DNA of 64,000 nucleotides. Source: Paenibacillus spiritus. Lineage in GTDB: Bacteria > Bacillota > Bacilli > Paenibacillales > Paenibacillaceae. A program made the translations under genes and the position numbers. Location of the stretch: NCBI RefSeq assembly GCF_008710135.1, contig NZ_VYKK01000022.1, forward strand, positions 186,001 to 250,000, in the 5' to 3' direction. The notes below the pieces were generated by a model. It saw only the letters and a list, made by a program, of their open reading frames with translations, did no database searches and was not told the DNA's origin. Positions 61,955-64,000 of the stretch are shown piece after piece (position 1 is the first letter of the stretch; every line of letters begins with the position of its first letter).

Positions 61955-62171
61955 GATATTCTTGAGTAGAGCGATACAATGAACGTTTTTGCATTGTTTC
62001 GGATGTAAAGCTACGATGTGTTCGGGCGGGGTAAACGCCCGATTAGATGGGCGGTCATCGCCCCTTGCACGAAACCATGCAGAGATTCAGGCAGGTTGGG
62101 ACAGTCTAATGAATGTTTGCCGCTACTTAAGAATACAGACAAGCATGTGGAATGTCCACTGTAGAAGGAGC
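61955..62171 (+). ncRNA. Long structured 5' leader of the DEAD helicase mRNA
   Basis: About 215 untranslated bases include TCGGGCG/CGCCCGA and GGGCG/CGCCC hairpins at about 62023-62062, close enough to exchange partners (GGGCG with either CGCCC). No known riboswitch class was recognised. Leaders like this in cold-inducible helicase genes can control translation or decay. Confidence 0.4.
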
Positions 62172-62180
62172 ATGAATAAT

Positions 62181-63803
62181 TTGAAAACATTCGCAGAATT
62201 CGACCTGGAGCCCAAGGTTCTCCAGGCCATCACGGAACTCGGATTTGAAGAAGCCACTCCGATTCAAGAGCAATCCCTTCCGATCGCGCTGTCAGGCAGC
62301 GACATGATCGGACAGGCACAGACGGGTACGGGTAAGACCGCCGCTTTCGGCATCCCGCTGATTACCAAAATTCCGCGCGAAGAAGAGAAGATCGTTGCGC
62401 TGATTATGACGCCGACACGCGAGTTGGCTATCCAGGTCGCCGAGGAAATCGGCAAGCTGAGCCGCTTCAAAGGTCTCCGTTCGCTGCCCATCTACGGCGG
62501 ACAGGATATCGGCCGGCAGATCCGCGGACTGAAGAAGAAGCCGCAGATCATCATCGGTACGCCGGGACGTCTGCTCGACCACATCAACCGGAAGACGATT
62601 CGTCTCGACGACGTGAAGACGGTGGTACTGGATGAAGCGGACGAAATGCTGGACATGGGCTTCATGGAGGACATCCAGTCGATCCTGAAGCTGGTGCCGG
62701 AAGAGCGTCAGACGATGCTATTCTCCGCAACTATGCCTCCGAACATTCAGCGCCTGGCCCAACAATTCCTGAAGAACCCGCAGCATGTATCGGTGATTCC
62801 GAAGCAGGTCAGCGCGCCGCTGATCGACCAGGCTTACATCGAAGTGCCGGAACGCCAGAAATTCGAAGCTCTGAGCCGCCTGATCGATATGGAGTCTCCC
62901 GATCTTGCGATCGTATTCGGACGCACGAAGCGCCGGGTCGATGAGCTGTCGGAAGCGCTCCAGAAGCGCGGTTACTCGGCAGACGGTCTGCACGGCGACC
63001 TGTCCCAGAACCAGCGCGATGCCGTTATGCGCAAATTCCGCGACGGCAGCATCGACGTTCTGGTCGCTACGGACGTAGCGGCACGCGGTCTCGACGTGTC
63101 CGGCGTATCGCATGTCATCAACTTTGACCTGCCGCAGGATCCGGAGAGCTATGTTCACCGTATCGGCCGTACAGGCCGGGCGGGCAAGGAAGGCACAGCC
63201 TGGTCGTTCGTAACGCCGCGCGAGATCGATCACCTTCGTCTGATCGAACGCGTAACCCGTCACCGGATTACCCGTAAGCCGCTTCCGACCATGGCCGAGG
63301 CCATTGAAGGCAAGCAGCGCATTACGGCCGAGCGCCTGCTCGACATGGTCGAGAACGGCGAGCTGAACGAGTACAAGGGAATTGCCATCCAGCTGCTGGA
63401 GCAGTACGATTCCGTGCAACTGCTGTCCGCAGCCATGAAGCTGCTGACCGGCGAGAAGAAGGATTCGGATATCCAGCTGACGCCGGAAGAACCGATCCGC
63501 GTGAAACGCCGCGGCGGCAAAAACGATATCCGCAGCAGCGGCCGCAAGCCTAACGGCGGTTACGGCGGCTCGCGCGGCGGCTACTCCGGCAACCGCGAAG
63601 GCGGCAGCGGCGGTTACCGCGGCGGCAACCGTGAAGGCGGCAGCCGCAGCGGCTACGGCAGCAACTACGGCGGCGGAAGCAGCAGCGGCGGCTATAAGGG
63701 CAACCGCGACAACGCCGGCTCCCGCAGCGGAGACCGCAAGCCTTCGCGTCCGGCAGGCGAACGCCGCCCGGCTGCGAAGAGCGACGATTCCTACGATATT
63801 TAA
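62181..63803 (+). CDS. DEAD-box RNA helicase (CshA-like)
   Basis: The 540-residue product has all DEAD motifs: Q-motif region [47 protein letters not shown] and HRIGRTGR. A CshA-type C-terminal part and a tail of about 90 residues rich in Gly, Arg, Ser and Tyr (from about 448) bind RNA. It should act in ribosome assembly and mRNA decay, mostly in the cold. The TTG at 62181 sits 10 bases after AAGGAG, while the ATG at 62172 is only 1 base from that site. Confidence 0.94.
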   Translation: MKTFAEFDLEPKVLQAITELGFEEATPIQEQSLPIALSGSDMIGQAQTGTGKTAAFGIPLITKIPREEEKIVALIMTPTRELAIQVAEEIGKLSRFKGLRSLPIYGGQDIGRQIRGLKKKPQIIIGTPGRLLDHINRKTIRLDDVKTVVLDEADEMLDMGFMEDIQSILKLVPEERQTMLFSATMPPNIQRLAQQFLKNPQHVSVIPKQVSAPLIDQAYIEVPERQKFEALSRLIDMESPDLAIVFGRTKRRVDELSEALQKRGYSADGLHGDLSQNQRDAVMRKFRDGSIDVLVATDVAARGLDVSGVSHVINFDLPQDPESYVHRIGRTGRAGKEGTAWSFVTPREIDHLRLIERVTRHRITRKPLPTMAEAIEGKQRITAERLLDMVENGELNEYKGIAIQLLEQYDSVQLLSAAMKLLTGEKKDSDIQLTPEEPIRVKRRGGKNDIRSSGRKPNGGYGGSRGGYSGNREGGSGGYRGGNREGGSRSGYGSNYGGGSSSGGYKGNRDNAGSRSGDRKPSRPAGERRPAAKSDDSYDI

Positions 63804-63841
63804 GTTCGGCCGGGGGCGGATGTCCCCGACAACTTGCAGCA

Positions 63842-63879
63842 AAAGACGGAACGCGGATGCGTTCCGTCTTTCTTTTTGT
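63842..63879 (+). terminator. Terminator of the DEAD helicase gene
   Basis: AAAGACGGAACGC-GGAT-GCGTTCCGTCTTT stem of 13 bp, then CTTTTTG. Confidence 0.88.
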
Positions 63880-63898
63880 CCCATTTAAGGCAGCGGTA

Positions 63899-64000
63899 TT
63901 AGATGAAGAAAGTACGGCTGATAATCACAAGCAAAATGAACAGAACGAGAATGGTGCCGGTGGAAGTCCAGAGGCCGCCGTATCCTGCGGGTGCAGACAT
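63899..64000 (-). CDS. YjcZ-like 33-residue membrane micro-protein
   Basis: The minus-strand frame from the ATG at the very edge of the window to TAA at 63899 encodes MSAPAGYGGLWTSTG followed by a 13-residue hydrophobic run (ILVLFILLVIIS) and RTFFI. The Gly/Tyr head and the LVLFILLVI core are those of YjcZ/SscA-family sporulation micro-proteins. Its ribosome site lies outside the window, so a slightly earlier start is not excluded. Confidence 0.6.
   Translation of the reverse strand: MSAPAGYGGLWTSTGTILVLFILLVIISRTFFI

Overview
The window is a continuous stretch of chromosome from a high-G+C Firmicute, most probably Paenibacillus or a close relative. The evidence is gene content: a Dgk/Dck deoxynucleoside kinase pair, several copper-amine-oxidase 'stalk' domain exoproteins, the Gram-positive hemE-hemH-hemY block, a YtpB-type terpene synthase, YtxH, DUF1450 and UPF0457 proteins, and a YjcZ-like micro-protein. 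Strong AGGAGG-type ribosome sites with many GTG and TTG starts fit the same group. Gene density is ordinary, and no phage, transposase, CRISPR array or rRNA was seen.

Layout. 1-768 is the 3' part of a carboxynorspermidine decarboxylase. 819-4042 (minus) is a membrane diguanylate cyclase translationally coupled to a solute-binding lipoprotein. 4213-10420 holds three stalk-domain exoproteins, dgk-dck and a radical SAM protein. 10631-13769 holds a chemoreceptor, a LysE exporter and its probable Lrp-type regulator, followed by tRNA-Leu(CAG). 14425-18643 is a six-PAS hybrid histidine kinase and a methyltransferase. 18690-24808 holds a tandem-HTH protein, a Dabb protein, a DUF86 protein, a Cys-rich regulator, YtxH, glutamate racemase, a LysM/M14 peptidase, and DUF1232, HesB-like and DUF1450 proteins. 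24901-29557 holds Nudix, aldo/keto reductase, rRNA methyltransferase, O-methyltransferase and MFS genes. 29770-33252 is the heme block. 33625-37161 is a very large secreted GH13 amylase with a catabolite-repressible promoter.

The stand-out region is 37292-39780: a four-gene, visibly AT-rich cassette (sdpA-sdpB-sdpC-sdpI type) encoding a sporulation-delaying-protein-like peptide toxin, its two maturation proteins and a short membrane immunity protein. It has no SdpR-like repressor beside it. The amylase terminator lies on one side, and a hairpin plus the capA promoter lie on the other, so it looks like an acquired cassette.

39870-64000 is housekeeping and envelope functions: CapA, GDPD, FAH, DUF92, TetR, ABC-F Uup, PatB, a SunI-like protein, NAGPA, M42, LapA, PepF, cold-shock protein, nitroreductase, MFS, terpene synthase, pfkA, MATE, DUF4015, YitT and a CshA-like DEAD helicase. 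Small genes found by hand are a 58-residue membrane protein (52304-52480) and a 33-residue YjcZ-like protein (63899-64000). Several regulatory sites can be read directly: two exact cre sites, an exact sigma-W-type promoter, FNR/Rex-type dyads before hemE, and structured leaders before csp and the helicase.
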